Shown piece after piece: positions 8,644 through 17,065 of a stretch of DNA of 64,000 nt. The stretch's first letter is position 1; each line of letters begins with the position of its first letter. Origin of the DNA: Pirellulales bacterium (GTDB lineage Bacteria; Planctomycetota; Planctomycetia; Pirellulales; JACPPG01); NCBI GenBank assembly GCA_036490175.1, contig DASXEJ010000231.1, forward strand, positions 1 to 64,000, read 5' to 3'. Under the pieces are notes generated by a model, which saw only the letters and a program-made list of their open reading frames with translations, searched no databases and was not told the origin of the DNA. A program made the translations under genes and the position numbers.

Positions 8644-9366
8644 ATGCATCGCACCCTGAGTTATGTCACTTGCTTCGCAATTCTTTTGATCAGTGCCGTT
8701 TCGACGGCGCAGGCCGATGAGCCGGCCTCGGTCGTGCCCGTTCCGCGTGACGCCAAGTGGCTCGAACGGCACACGCAAATCAACGACCGCGCCAAGCAAG
8801 GCAACGTCGACGTGATCTTTCTGGGAGATTCGATCACTCAGGGCTGGAACGACAATGCTGTCTGGAAGAAGTACTACGGCGATCGGCACGCGATGAACGC
8901 CGGCATCGGCGGCGACCAGACCCAACACGTGCTGTGGCGGCTCGACAACGGCAACATCGACGGCATCAAGCCTAAGGTGGCGGTGATCATGATCGGCACG
9001 AATAACTGCGGCAGTGGGGCCAAGCCGGAAGATATCGCCGCCGGCGTGAAGGCGATCGTCGCCAAGCTGCGCAGCAAATTGCCCGAGACTAAGATCCTGC
9101 TGTTGGGTATCTTTCCGCGCGATGAAAAGCCCGATGGCGCCAAGCGGCTGGTGAACAAACAGGCCAACCAGTTGTACCGCGACGTGGCGGACGGCAAGAA
9201 CGTGGTCTATCTCGACATCGGCGATAAGTTTCTGGCGGCCGACGGCACGCTTCCCAAAGAGACCATGCCCGACTTCCTGCACTTGACCGAGAAGGGCTAC
9301 GAAATCTGGGCCAGCTCGATCGAAGCCAAGCTGGCCGAGTTGCTCGGCGACAAGGCGAAGAGTTAG
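8644..9366 (+). CDS. secreted GDSL-type esterase/lipase (SGNH hydrolase)
   Basis: A 240-residue protein with a Sec signal peptide (about 1-24, ending AQA). The SGNH blocks are all visible: GDSIT with nucleophile Ser63 (block I), GIGGDQTQ (block II), GTNN at 118-121 (block III), and DFLH with D210 and H213 (block V). It resembles the PAF-acetylhydrolase gamma-subunit and sialate/xylan acetylesterase group, which removes acetyl groups from carbohydrates. The true substrate is unknown. It acts outside the cytoplasm and is probably monocistronic. Confidence 0.88.
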   Translation: MHRTLSYVTCFAILLISAVSTAQADEPASVVPVPRDAKWLERHTQINDRAKQGNVDVIFLGDSITQGWNDNAVWKKYYGDRHAMNAGIGGDQTQHVLWRLDNGNIDGIKPKVAVIMIGTNNCGSGAKPEDIAAGVKAIVAKLRSKLPETKILLLGIFPRDEKPDGAKRLVNKQANQLYRDVADGKNVVYLDIGDKFLAADGTLPKETMPDFLHLTEKGYEIWASSIEAKLAELLGDKAKS

Positions 9367-9441
9367 CTCAGCCGCGGGCGCGGCCGCATTTCGCGCATGG
9401 CGGCGCACCGTGCGGCGCACAGATGGCGTGCGTAGCTCGCG

Positions 9442-10176
9442 CTAGTGGCGGCCGAAGCGTTCGCTCAGGCTGAGGCGAAAGATGACGCGGAGCGCGGTCC
9501 AGGCTTCGTAGAGATTGATCTTCGACTGTCCCTTGACCCGGTCCACGAAGGTGATAGCGGTTTCGCCCAGGCGGCAGTCTAGGCGTTTCATGCGCCACAA
9601 CATCTCCTCGTGGAACGAGTAGCCGCGCGAGATGAGCTGGCTGAAGTCGAGCTGCGCAAGCTTGGCCACGCGGTAGCAGCGAAAGCCTCCGCTGCAATCG
9701 CGGGTGCGCATACGGAGCAGCAGCCGGGTGTACCAATTGATGCTTTTGCTCATCATCCGCCGCCGTAACGGCCAACCCACGACGCCCCCGCCGGGCACGT
9801 AGCGCGAGCCGATCCCCACGTCGATCAGCTCCGCACCGTGGTCGTTCATCGACGCGCGCAGCGGCGCGATGTAGCGCGGATGATGGCTGAAGTCGGCGTC
9901 CATCGTGATCACGTAATCAAAGCTGTGCTCGATGGCATAGCGCAGGCCGGCGATGACGGCGCTGCCTTGTCCCAGTTTGCCCGGTCGGGCCAACAAATGC
10001 AGCCGTGCGAGGGTGGCGCTTTTTTCCCGCACCCAATTGCCCGTGCCGTCAGGCGAGTTATCGTCGACAACCAGCAATTCGACATCCGGCGCCGCGGCGA
10101 ATATGGCGTCGACCAGCGCGGGAAGATTCTCGATTTCGTTGTAGGTCGTCAAGGCGACCAGAGTCCGCTGCGACAT
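9442..10176 (-). CDS. GT2 glycosyltransferase, dolichol-phosphate mannose synthase-like
   Basis: A 244-residue family 2 glycosyltransferase close to polyprenol monophosphomannose synthases. Visible are the N-terminal nucleotide-binding region (TTYNEIENLPALV, LLVVDDNSPDGTG), the metal-binding MDADFSHHP, the GIGSRYVPGGGVVGW segment, and the acceptor-site DCSGGFRCYR. It lacks the C-terminal membrane helices of longer homologues, so it resembles the short catalytic form. It would transfer a sugar, probably mannose, from a nucleotide sugar to a lipid-phosphate carrier at the inner membrane. The start at MSQRTLVALT was chosen because the upstream frame is unlike the family. Confidence 0.88.
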   Translation of the reverse strand: MSQRTLVALTTYNEIENLPALVDAIFAAAPDVELLVVDDNSPDGTGNWVREKSATLARLHLLARPGKLGQGSAVIAGLRYAIEHSFDYVITMDADFSHHPRYIAPLRASMNDHGAELIDVGIGSRYVPGGGVVGWPLRRRMMSKSINWYTRLLLRMRTRDCSGGFRCYRVAKLAQLDFSQLISRGYSFHEEMLWRMKRLDCRLGETAITFVDRVKGQSKINLYEAWTALRVIFRLSLSERFGRH

Positions 10177-10535
10177 CGAACGCTCGGGGGTTCCGCGATT
10201 GGCAGGCCGCTCGGACTGCGTCTTAAAAAAGAGTACCACACGGCGAGCGACGGGTAGGGGCCGGGCCCTTGGTCGAACGAGACGCCCGCGAGCAAATCGG
10301 CCGCTCTGAGGGCGAAGTTTCAGGCCTGGTCCCGGGTGGAAAAGTGGGTTTATTCTAATTCGCGCGTGGGCGCCCGTCGATCCGCGCGTGAAGTGCCGCA
10401 GGAACGCGTGCGCCACCACCCAGGGGCGGCCCCTAATCGGGCGGAATAGTTGATGGGCACATCGATTTGCCCAGCGCGCAGCGCCACCGCAAGAGCAAAG
10501 GCGGGCGGCGTGCATCGGCACACGGCGGCTGCGCG
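10177..10535. other. gene-free stretch
   Basis: These 359 bases lie upstream of the glycosyltransferase gene and downstream of the small zinc-ribbon-like gene, both on the minus strand. The glycosyltransferase frame remains open through most of it, but the translation is low in hydrophobic residues and unlike the family. No promoter or structured RNA is evident. Confidence 0.35.
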
Positions 10536-10742
10536 TTACGCTTTCTTTTTTGCGATCGCCTTAAGCGCCGCCGACTCAGCTTTTTGCTTTGCTTCTAGCG
10601 CCGCGATCGCGGCAATCGTGCATGCGGGGCACTTCTTTTTCAAGAAGTTTTCCAGTCGCTGCTTCCCGTATCGCTCGTTCTTTTTGAACGTATAGGGGCT
10701 GCTATGCCCGCAGGCGCGCTTGATCTGCACCGTGCCTTCCAC
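10536..10742 (-). CDS. small zinc-ribbon-like protein with basic tail
   Basis: A 68-residue protein. A CGH near residue 11 and a CPAC near residue 38 could form a zinc-binding site. The C-terminus is a helical, lysine- and alanine-rich tail (EAKQKAESAALKAIAKKKA). Nucleic-acid binding is plausible from the charge but is inference. I recognise the general layout, not a named family. No operon partner is obvious. Confidence 0.5.
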   Translation of the reverse strand: MEGTVQIKRACGHSSPYTFKKNERYGKQRLENFLKKKCPACTIAAIAALEAKQKAESAALKAIAKKKA

Positions 10743-11034
10743 GGCTACCTCCCAACAATCCCGCCATCTATCCCCACCTTCTTATAGGCAAGCCAGGAAA
10801 CAACAGCAAGCGGAATGGCCGTCGATGCGTCCCTTAACGCAAACTGGCTCATCCCTGGGTGCGCGGCCCTGCTCTCTCTGGTGCCGGCCAGGTAAATCCA
10901 TTGCCTATCTCGCGAGCCCACCCTTCGGTATGAAACCCCGCGGCGGCATTAAGTTTCGCCCTGCCCCGCCGTCGGCAGCGGTCCTATAATCGACAATTAC
11001 CCGCCCTCTCGGCAGAACTCTCGCGCCAGGTACG

Positions 11035-12348
11035 ATGATCCGCCGCGTTCCTTCGATCCATCCGCCGGCCGTCCGCGATACGCTGCCGCCGACGACGGGC
11101 GTCACGTACGACACAGCTTTTTGGCTGTCGTATGTGGCCAATCTGGCGATCATGACTGGCCATAGCCTGCTGTTCCGTTATGCCGACGTGGTTTTCTTTT
11201 TCGGCGGCGGCGAGTTGCTGTTGGGATGGATTGTCGGCATCGGCATGGTCGGCAGCCTGGTCATGCGCGTGGCGCAGGGTGTGGGCATCGATCGCTACGG
11301 TCCTCGCAAGATGTGGCTGCTCTCGTCGTTACTCTTCATTGTGAGCTGCCTGGGACATTTGTTCGTTACGCAGGCCGAAGGGCCGCTGATTTTTCTGCTG
11401 CGTATTGGGTACAACTGCTCGATCGCCGGATTCTTTGGCGCCTCGATCACGTTCATTTCCGCCCGCGCGCCGCGCGCCCGCATGGCCGAAGTGGTGGGCA
11501 TGCTGGGCACATCGGGATTCCTGGCGATGGTGCTGGGCACGGCCCTGGGAGACGCGCTGTTGGGCGGGGCACCCATGACCCTTTATGGGTTGCGGTTAAT
11601 GTTCGTGCTGGCGGCGGCGCTCGGGGGCGTGAACATGCTTCTTTGCGCGCTGGCCACACGGCGCGAGAGCTTCCAGCCGCGCTCGCGGCATGTTTCGCCG
11701 TTCGGTCTGATGCGCCGGTATCATCCGGGCGCGGTATTGCTGGCCTCGGCGGCCACGGGCTTTGGCCTTAGTCTGCCGGGGACGTTTTTGCGCCCTTATG
11801 CAGAATCGATCGGCATCCCGGGCATTGCCCTGTTCTTTGCCGTCTATTGTCCCACGGCCTTCTGCTCGCGTTTTCTCGCGCGGGGGCTGCCGGCGCGGAT
11901 CGGCAACCGGCGAGTGTTGTATCTGGGGCTGACGGCGATGGTGGCTGGGATGCTGCTGTTCACGGTAGCCACGAACCAGTGGCTGTTGTGCCTGCCGGCG
12001 GCTTTCTTGGGCGTGGCCCATGCGCTGCTGTTTCCGTCGGTCATCGCGGCCGGCACGGCTCCCTTTCCCATGCGGTATCGCGGGCTGGCGACGACGCTGG
12101 TGTTGGCGATGTTCGATCTGGGGACCTTCGTCGGCTCGCCGATCGCGGGAGCCATCCTGTCGTATTCGTTTTTGGTGGATCTGCCACCGTTTCCCACCAT
12201 GTTCGTATCCGTGGCAGGCATGATCGGGGCCTGCGCGATCGCGTACGCGCTGTCGCGTCCGCGGGTGGCTTTGCCAGACACGCGCAGCGGAATCACGGTG
12301 CTGGGGCCGCCGGCAGGGCAGGCGGCGGGCCGGACGATTTCGCGTTAA
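11035..12348 (+). CDS. major facilitator superfamily transporter
   Basis: A 437-residue polytopic membrane protein with about twelve hydrophobic segments. The MFS signature between helices 2 and 3 is recognisable in GVGIDRYGPRKMW. The two halves are separated by a basic loop around residues 205-230 (ATRRESFQPRSRH). The substrate cannot be inferred. The N-terminal 25 residues (IRRVPSIHPPAVRD) are cytoplasmic and proline-rich. The gene stands alone, with about 290 bases before it. Confidence 0.8.
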   Translation: MIRRVPSIHPPAVRDTLPPTTGVTYDTAFWLSYVANLAIMTGHSLLFRYADVVFFFGGGELLLGWIVGIGMVGSLVMRVAQGVGIDRYGPRKMWLLSSLLFIVSCLGHLFVTQAEGPLIFLLRIGYNCSIAGFFGASITFISARAPRARMAEVVGMLGTSGFLAMVLGTALGDALLGGAPMTLYGLRLMFVLAAALGGVNMLLCALATRRESFQPRSRHVSPFGLMRRYHPGAVLLASAATGFGLSLPGTFLRPYAESIGIPGIALFFAVYCPTAFCSRFLARGLPARIGNRRVLYLGLTAMVAGMLLFTVATNQWLLCLPAAFLGVAHALLFPSVIAAGTAPFPMRYRGLATTLVLAMFDLGTFVGSPIAGAILSYSFLVDLPPFPTMFVSVAGMIGACAIAYALSRPRVALPDTRSGITVLGPPAGQAAGRTISR

Positions 12349-12486
12349 GCCCATTGCTGCGTTGCTGCGTTACCTCCTGCGGCCAGCCGCGTCGGGAACC
12401 TGCATCGAACTCCGGGCGGCGGCTTGTCAAAGTTAAGGTGGAACGACTCGATTTGTTCGTTTTTATGATTTTTTATGTCTTTTGTA

Positions 12487-12515
12487 TTGAGTTTGTTAAT
12501 TTCTGTTGCTATAGA
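12487..12515 (+). promoter_or_regulatory. candidate sigma-70-type promoter for the DUF2089 operon
   Basis: TTGAGT (12487-12492) and TATAGA (12510-12515) are separated by 17 bases, within a markedly A/T-rich stretch that contrasts with the G/C-rich surroundings. The DUF2089 start codon is 22 bases downstream of the -10 box. Position and spacing fit a housekeeping promoter. Confidence 0.45.
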
Positions 12516-12537
12516 TTATTGAGAAAGTGAAACCAGC

Positions 12538-12906
12538 ATGGCCGACCGCCTGCCTGTCAGCAATGAATGCCCCTACTGCGGCACCGCGATGACCGTTACG
12601 CAGATGGCCTGCGGTGCCTGTCGGGTGGCGATCATCGCGGATTTTCCCATGTCGCGGATGGCCGGGCTGCCGATCGAGCATCAGCGGTTTATCGAGATGT
12701 TCGTGCTGGCCGGTGGCAATTTGAAAGAGATCGCCGAGCAGGTGGGGGTTTCGTATCCCACCATCCGTTCGCGGCTGGACAAAGTGATCGAAGCATTGCG
12801 GGGCGAGATCGCCAAAACCCAACGTGTACACGGCAACCTGTTGGATGCCGTCGACCAGGGGCAGACCACAGCGGCAGACGCTGCACGGCTCATCAAACGA
12901 ATCTGA
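12538..12906 (+). CDS. DUF2089 family regulator (zinc ribbon plus helix-turn-helix)
   Basis: A 122-residue protein. Cysteines in CPYCG and CGAC (residues 11-28) form a zinc ribbon, followed by the DUF2089 core with a helix-turn-helix (GNLKEIAEQVGVSYPTIRSR, about 60-79) and a helical tail. The family is thought to regulate transcription, typically beside membrane-protein genes. Here a membrane-anchored TPR gene follows 16 bases later, so the two probably share a transcript and may act together. The promoter candidate at 12487-12515 lies directly upstream. Confidence 0.85.
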   Translation: MADRLPVSNECPYCGTAMTVTQMACGACRVAIIADFPMSRMAGLPIEHQRFIEMFVLAGGNLKEIAEQVGVSYPTIRSRLDKVIEALRGEIAKTQRVHGNLLDAVDQGQTTAADAARLIKRI

Positions 12907-12922
12907 CTGCGGAGGTATGGCT

Positions 12923-14299
12923 ATGACGCAAGGCAGTCTCGGCCAGTCACGTGACGACGGTCCGCGCGGCAATAGCGGTTACGTCGAAGGATCGCGTGGC
13001 AGTGCAGGAAGTGGATCGTTCGATGAACAAGCGCGTCTCGACGATGCGATGCGGCGCGCGGATCAATTACTTGTCAGGTCGCTCAAGGACGACGAACGGC
13101 GTCGTCACCAGCGGCGATTGCTTCTTTTTTCGTTAGGAGGGGCTCTCATGTTGGCGACACTCTGTGCAATTGTGGCGGCCGTGGCGATCGATCGGCCGGT
13201 CGGTACGACAAACAACGATCAGGCTAAGACAGACCAGCAATTACAACTGGCCGCGGCTGCGCCCGATGCCGCGCCGGCCGAAAGTGCGGCCCCCGCGCCC
13301 AACCCCGAACAAGCGGCGCAGTTTTCTATGACCGGCTGGCAACTGTTTCAGAGTCAGAATTTCGCCGCCGCGCTCGGCAAATTCGAACAAGCCGTGAAAC
13401 TCGATCCGCAGAACGCCGGAGCCTGGAACGGCTTGGGCTGGGCCAGCTTCAATTCCGGCGATCACGAGCGGGCCGAAAAAGCATTCCAACGTGTCATTAA
13501 AATGCAGCCGAAACATTCCGCGGCCCTGAACGGCCTGGGCCAATTGGCACTCCTGGAACGCAAATACGACAAGGCCGAGAAGTATCTGCTGAAGGCGGCT
13601 GCTTCGCCCGGCGCGTCGGCGGCCTGGTACGGCTTGACCCGCATCTATCTCCTGGAAGGGAAGTTCGATCAGGCAGCCAAGTGGGGGCGAAAAGCGGCTG
13701 CCGCGGATGGAGCGGACGAGACGTGCGAAGCGATGCTCAAAGCCGCCAAAGCGAAGAAGCTGTCCGACGAATTGCGTGCCGAGATCGAGCCGCCGGAAAG
13801 TGCTCCTATGCCGGTAGCGGCCGCGAAACCAGGTGTCGAGGGGACGGCCACGGTGGGGCGTGGCTGGCAATTGATGAATCAAGGTCGACGCGACGAGGCA
13901 AAGGCCGTCTTCGAGGCGATCCTCGCCAAAGCACCAAAGGATGCCAACGCACTGAACGGAATGGGCTGGCTGTTGCTCGGCGGCGGCGACGCATACGAGG
14001 CCAAGCCCTACTTCGAGCGAGCCCTGGCAGCCGATCCAAAAGCGGCCGGCTCGATGAATGGACTGGCGCGGGTGCTGATGAGCCAAGGAGACGACGACGG
14101 CGCAATCAAGATCTGGCAAGAGATGGTGGACAAGGTGCCCGGCCCACATGCCGGCACGTCGGGCCTGGCTGATGCCTATCTTGAAAAGGAAGAATTCCAG
14201 AAAGCAGTGCCGTTGTTGGAGCAGTTGGCCAAAGCCAACCCGAGCGACGGGCAACTGCAGAAAAAGCTGGCCCGCGCCAAGGCCGGCGGCAGCGAATAG
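12923..14299 (+). CDS. membrane-anchored TPR protein
   Basis: A 458-residue protein. The N-terminal 65 residues are polar and end in a very basic patch (DDERRRHQRR); one transmembrane helix follows (about 66-88), then an alanine/proline-rich linker and two blocks of TPR repeats (about 130-265 and 300-450), recognisable by units such as AGAWNGLGWASFNSGDHERA. The TPR part should face the periplasm and bind a protein partner. The ATG at 12923 was chosen because GGAGG at 12911-12915 is 7 bases upstream; an ATG at 12917 is too close to it. The gene is second in the DUF2089 operon. Confidence 0.75.
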   Translation: MTQGSLGQSRDDGPRGNSGYVEGSRGSAGSGSFDEQARLDDAMRRADQLLVRSLKDDERRRHQRRLLLFSLGGALMLATLCAIVAAVAIDRPVGTTNNDQAKTDQQLQLAAAAPDAAPAESAAPAPNPEQAAQFSMTGWQLFQSQNFAAALGKFEQAVKLDPQNAGAWNGLGWASFNSGDHERAEKAFQRVIKMQPKHSAALNGLGQLALLERKYDKAEKYLLKAAASPGASAAWYGLTRIYLLEGKFDQAAKWGRKAAAADGADETCEAMLKAAKAKKLSDELRAEIEPPESAPMPVAAAKPGVEGTATVGRGWQLMNQGRRDEAKAVFEAILAKAPKDANALNGMGWLLLGGGDAYEAKPYFERALAADPKAAGSMNGLARVLMSQGDDDGAIKIWQEMVDKVPGPHAGTSGLADAYLEKEEFQKAVPLLEQLAKANPSDGQLQKKLARAKAGGSE

Positions 14300-14369
14300 C
14301 CACGATCCCAGCAGTCCGACCGTGATGGAACAACTTTCCAACCCTGCGAGACAAGTGGAGCACGTTCCC

Positions 14370-15359
14370 ATGTCGTGGGGCAGACGAGGAGGATTGATCG
14401 CGGTCGGACTGCTGCTGGTTCTGAGCGTCGCTGTCACGCTTTTGTTTAAGGCGCGTCCCATAAGCACGAAGTGGCCGGCAGGGAGCGACGAAGAACGCTT
14501 TGCACGGGCCTTTGCGGCCCACGACCGCGAGCGGCGTCTCGACACGCTTAGCCAGGTGCTGCAAGTCGTGGGCATCGACATCGACGATCATGAAACGCCG
14601 CCTGTGGGCAAAGTCGCGCAAGAACTTCTCGTGCGCGACGGACCGAAGGCGATCCCGATACTGATCGGCGTGATCGACGCCGACAATTCCTACGACACGG
14701 TCTACAACGTTGGCTACCACGTGCTGCGCGGCCTGACGAACGTCGAGTACAGTCCGTTTCATGATGGCCCGTGGTGGCGGCGGTGGTGGGACTCGCACAA
14801 GCAGGATTTTCCCGCCGACGCGCAGGCGATTGGCATTCCCGAGTTCGACAAGTCGGACAACGGACGGGCCTATACGTCGTTTCCCGCAGATACGGACACG
14901 CTGCAGGGAAAGTTACGACTGGCGCCGGAAATTGTGCGCGAGTGGGCCGCGTTTCCGAAGACCGGCAAAATGCCGCGCGCTCGCGAGCAGGAATATGCCA
15001 TGGCATTAGCTTCGCATCAGGACCCCCACGCAATCCCGTATTTGATCGGCCTGGGTAAGGTTAGTCGTCGCGGCGCCCAAGACTTTCAGAACTCGCTGGG
15101 CGAACTCATCATGGCCGGAAGCGAATTTGAAGAGGTGCCGCTAGGATCTGGAAAGTATCTCGACCGCGTGATGGGAAGGTCTTATCAAGAGCTCAGCGGA
15201 GACGTCGATTGGTGGCTGGCCTGGTGGCAGGACCATAAGAACGAATATTCGGCCGACGTCGCCGCGATCGAAATTCCCGATTACCAAACACCTTTATCGT
15301 TCGATTGGCAAGAGGCTCAGGCGGCGAGTCATGGCAACGATCCCGAGGTGCCACGGTAG
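14370..15359 (+). CDS. membrane-anchored WWxxWW/HEAT-like protein, copy A
   Basis: A 329-residue protein with one N-terminal membrane helix (about 8-26). The body has helical, HEAT-like units (RDGPKAIPILIGVI, QDPHAIPYLIGL) and a twice-repeated tryptophan motif, WWRRWWDSHK (135-144) and WWLAWWQDHK near the C-terminus, each followed by 'AD-x-x-AI-x-IP'. It is clearly paralogous to the next gene along its whole length, which supports the ATG at 14370; an upstream ATG at 14325 would add 15 residues. The function is unknown. No enzyme motif is visible. Confidence 0.65.
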   Translation: MSWGRRGGLIAVGLLLVLSVAVTLLFKARPISTKWPAGSDEERFARAFAAHDRERRLDTLSQVLQVVGIDIDDHETPPVGKVAQELLVRDGPKAIPILIGVIDADNSYDTVYNVGYHVLRGLTNVEYSPFHDGPWWRRWWDSHKQDFPADAQAIGIPEFDKSDNGRAYTSFPADTDTLQGKLRLAPEIVREWAAFPKTGKMPRAREQEYAMALASHQDPHAIPYLIGLGKVSRRGAQDFQNSLGELIMAGSEFEEVPLGSGKYLDRVMGRSYQELSGDVDWWLAWWQDHKNEYSADVAAIEIPDYQTPLSFDWQEAQAASHGNDPEVPR

Positions 15360-15403
15360 CGGCGCGCCACCCAGGGGCGCGGAGCTGCGAGGAGCAATAT
15401 TCT

Positions 15404-17065
15404 ATGTCGTCAAGCGCAGGGGCCAAGGGACTGGTTGCCGGAACCTTGCTCGTTTGCGTGCTCGGTGGCGCGCTATTCTTCTGGATCGAACGGCAGGATA
15501 CGAAGTGGCCCACCGGCAGCGATGAAGAGCGATTGGCGCGGGCCATGCTGGACTATGACCGCGCGATGCGTAGCGACTGGCTGAGCGTACAACTGCGCCG
15601 GTTCGAGTTGATCGACGAGGAGTTCGAATGGGTCACCGACGTCGCCGCTGAGATTTTCGCGCGCGACGGCGCGCGGGCCATCCCGCTATTGATCGGTGTG
15701 ATCGAGGCCGATAACTCGTCGTCGACGCTATGTGGCATTGGTTACCACATGCTGGGCACAATGGCGAATGTCGAGCAAGACGCGTTTCACGATGGGGCCT
15801 GGTGGAGGCGTTGGTGGGAGCAGCACAAAGCCGAATACCCGGCCGACGTGCGCGCGATCCCGATTCCCCGGTTCGATAAATCGGACTTCGGCCGGCGGCG
15901 CAAGCCGTATCCCGACGACATTGACACGCTGCAAGCCAAGTTGCGGCTGGCTCCGGAGCTCGTTGCAGCGTGGAAGAGCTATAACGCCTCGGGCCGCGCC
16001 GGACCGCAGCCCGAGCCAGAAATCGGTGAATATGCAGCGGCGCTACGTGCGAACGACGATCCGCACGCCATTCCGTATTTGATCGGCTTGATTGCTGCCG
16101 TGCCGAGGAGCGACACGGCATATCGCGTGGGCTTCTTTGGTCTCGGCTACGACCCACGCCAGCCTTGGTCGCTCACGGATGTCGAATACGACGAATCGCA
16201 TGACGCTGTTTGGTGGCTGCAATGGTGGCAGGAAAACAAGTACCAGTACCAGGCCGATGTGCAAGCGATCGCGATCCCCGATTTTCGGCGGCCGCTTTCA
16301 TTCGCCTGGCACGAGTCCACTGACGATGACAAGTGGGATGAGTTGCACGATGTTCCCAGCATCGACACGACGGTGGCGGGCAATGACCAGATGCGCTACT
16401 TTCTGCACGGCCCTCGCGCCGCTGTCGAAGCGCCGAGCGCCGGATACAAACTGGTGGTCGCGATAACAGGCGGGAACGGCGGCCCAGCTTTTGCGCCGAT
16501 GGTGCGGCGCTTGCTCAAGTACGCCATGAGCGAGGAGTTCATTGTCGCGGAGCCCGTCGCACTTCCACACAGAGGAGCCATAGTTTGGCCCACGCGCGGT
16601 CACTACATCGAGGAGATTGGCCCGCCGCTGTTTTTTAGCGAGGATTTTGTCGAAGCGGTGATCCAGGACATCGGCCGGCGGCACTCAATCGATCGTCGCT
16701 TCGTATTCACGCTGGCCTGGAATTCGAGCGTGCCGGCAGCGTTCGCGATTGCCATGCAAGAGTCAACGGCGGTAACCGGCTCCTATATTTCGTTGCTCGT
16801 ATTACCTACCGAGTGGCCGGGATCGCTTGCCGCAGCGAAGGGGCGATCATTTCTGCTCACGCACACGTTGCGAGACAGCCAGGGCCGGTTTACCTGGTCG
16901 AAGCAGTCGCTGCAGCAACTTATCGACGCCGGCGCCATCGTGAAGTCGACCGACCATGGCGACCCGCGTGCTCGACTAGGTCTGGATTACGATCAAGTGC
17001 GCGAAGGTCTGCAATGGCTCGTCGGCCAGGCGGAAGTTCGCGCAGGGCAACTATCCGCGCCGTAG
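15404..17065 (+). CDS. WWxxWW/HEAT-like paralogue (copy B) with alpha/beta-hydrolase-like tail
   Basis: A 553-residue protein. Residues 1-305 align with the preceding gene: a membrane helix (about 8-28), KWP-TGSDEER-LARA, WWRRWW (133-138) and WWLQWW (270-275). Residues about 345-545 form an added domain resembling secreted esterases of the PHB-depolymerase/feruloyl-esterase type, opening with LVVAITGGNGGP and ending with a possible Asp and His in DHGDPR. The nucleophile elbow, normally G-x-S-x-G, reads WNSSV (439-443), so the serine is kept but both glycines are lost and activity is doubtful. A GAGGAG sequence lies upstream at good spacing. The last 15 bases overlap the convergent ExeA-like gene. 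Confidence 0.65.
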   Translation: MSSSAGAKGLVAGTLLVCVLGGALFFWIERQDTKWPTGSDEERLARAMLDYDRAMRSDWLSVQLRRFELIDEEFEWVTDVAAEIFARDGARAIPLLIGVIEADNSSSTLCGIGYHMLGTMANVEQDAFHDGAWWRRWWEQHKAEYPADVRAIPIPRFDKSDFGRRRKPYPDDIDTLQAKLRLAPELVAAWKSYNASGRAGPQPEPEIGEYAAALRANDDPHAIPYLIGLIAAVPRSDTAYRVGFFGLGYDPRQPWSLTDVEYDESHDAVWWLQWWQENKYQYQADVQAIAIPDFRRPLSFAWHESTDDDKWDELHDVPSIDTTVAGNDQMRYFLHGPRAAVEAPSAGYKLVVAITGGNGGPAFAPMVRRLLKYAMSEEFIVAEPVALPHRGAIVWPTRGHYIEEIGPPLFFSEDFVEAVIQDIGRRHSIDRRFVFTLAWNSSVPAAFAIAMQESTAVTGSYISLLVLPTEWPGSLAAAKGRSFLLTHTLRDSQGRFTWSKQSLQQLIDAGAIVKSTDHGDPRARLGLDYDQVREGLQWLVGQAEVRAGQLSAP

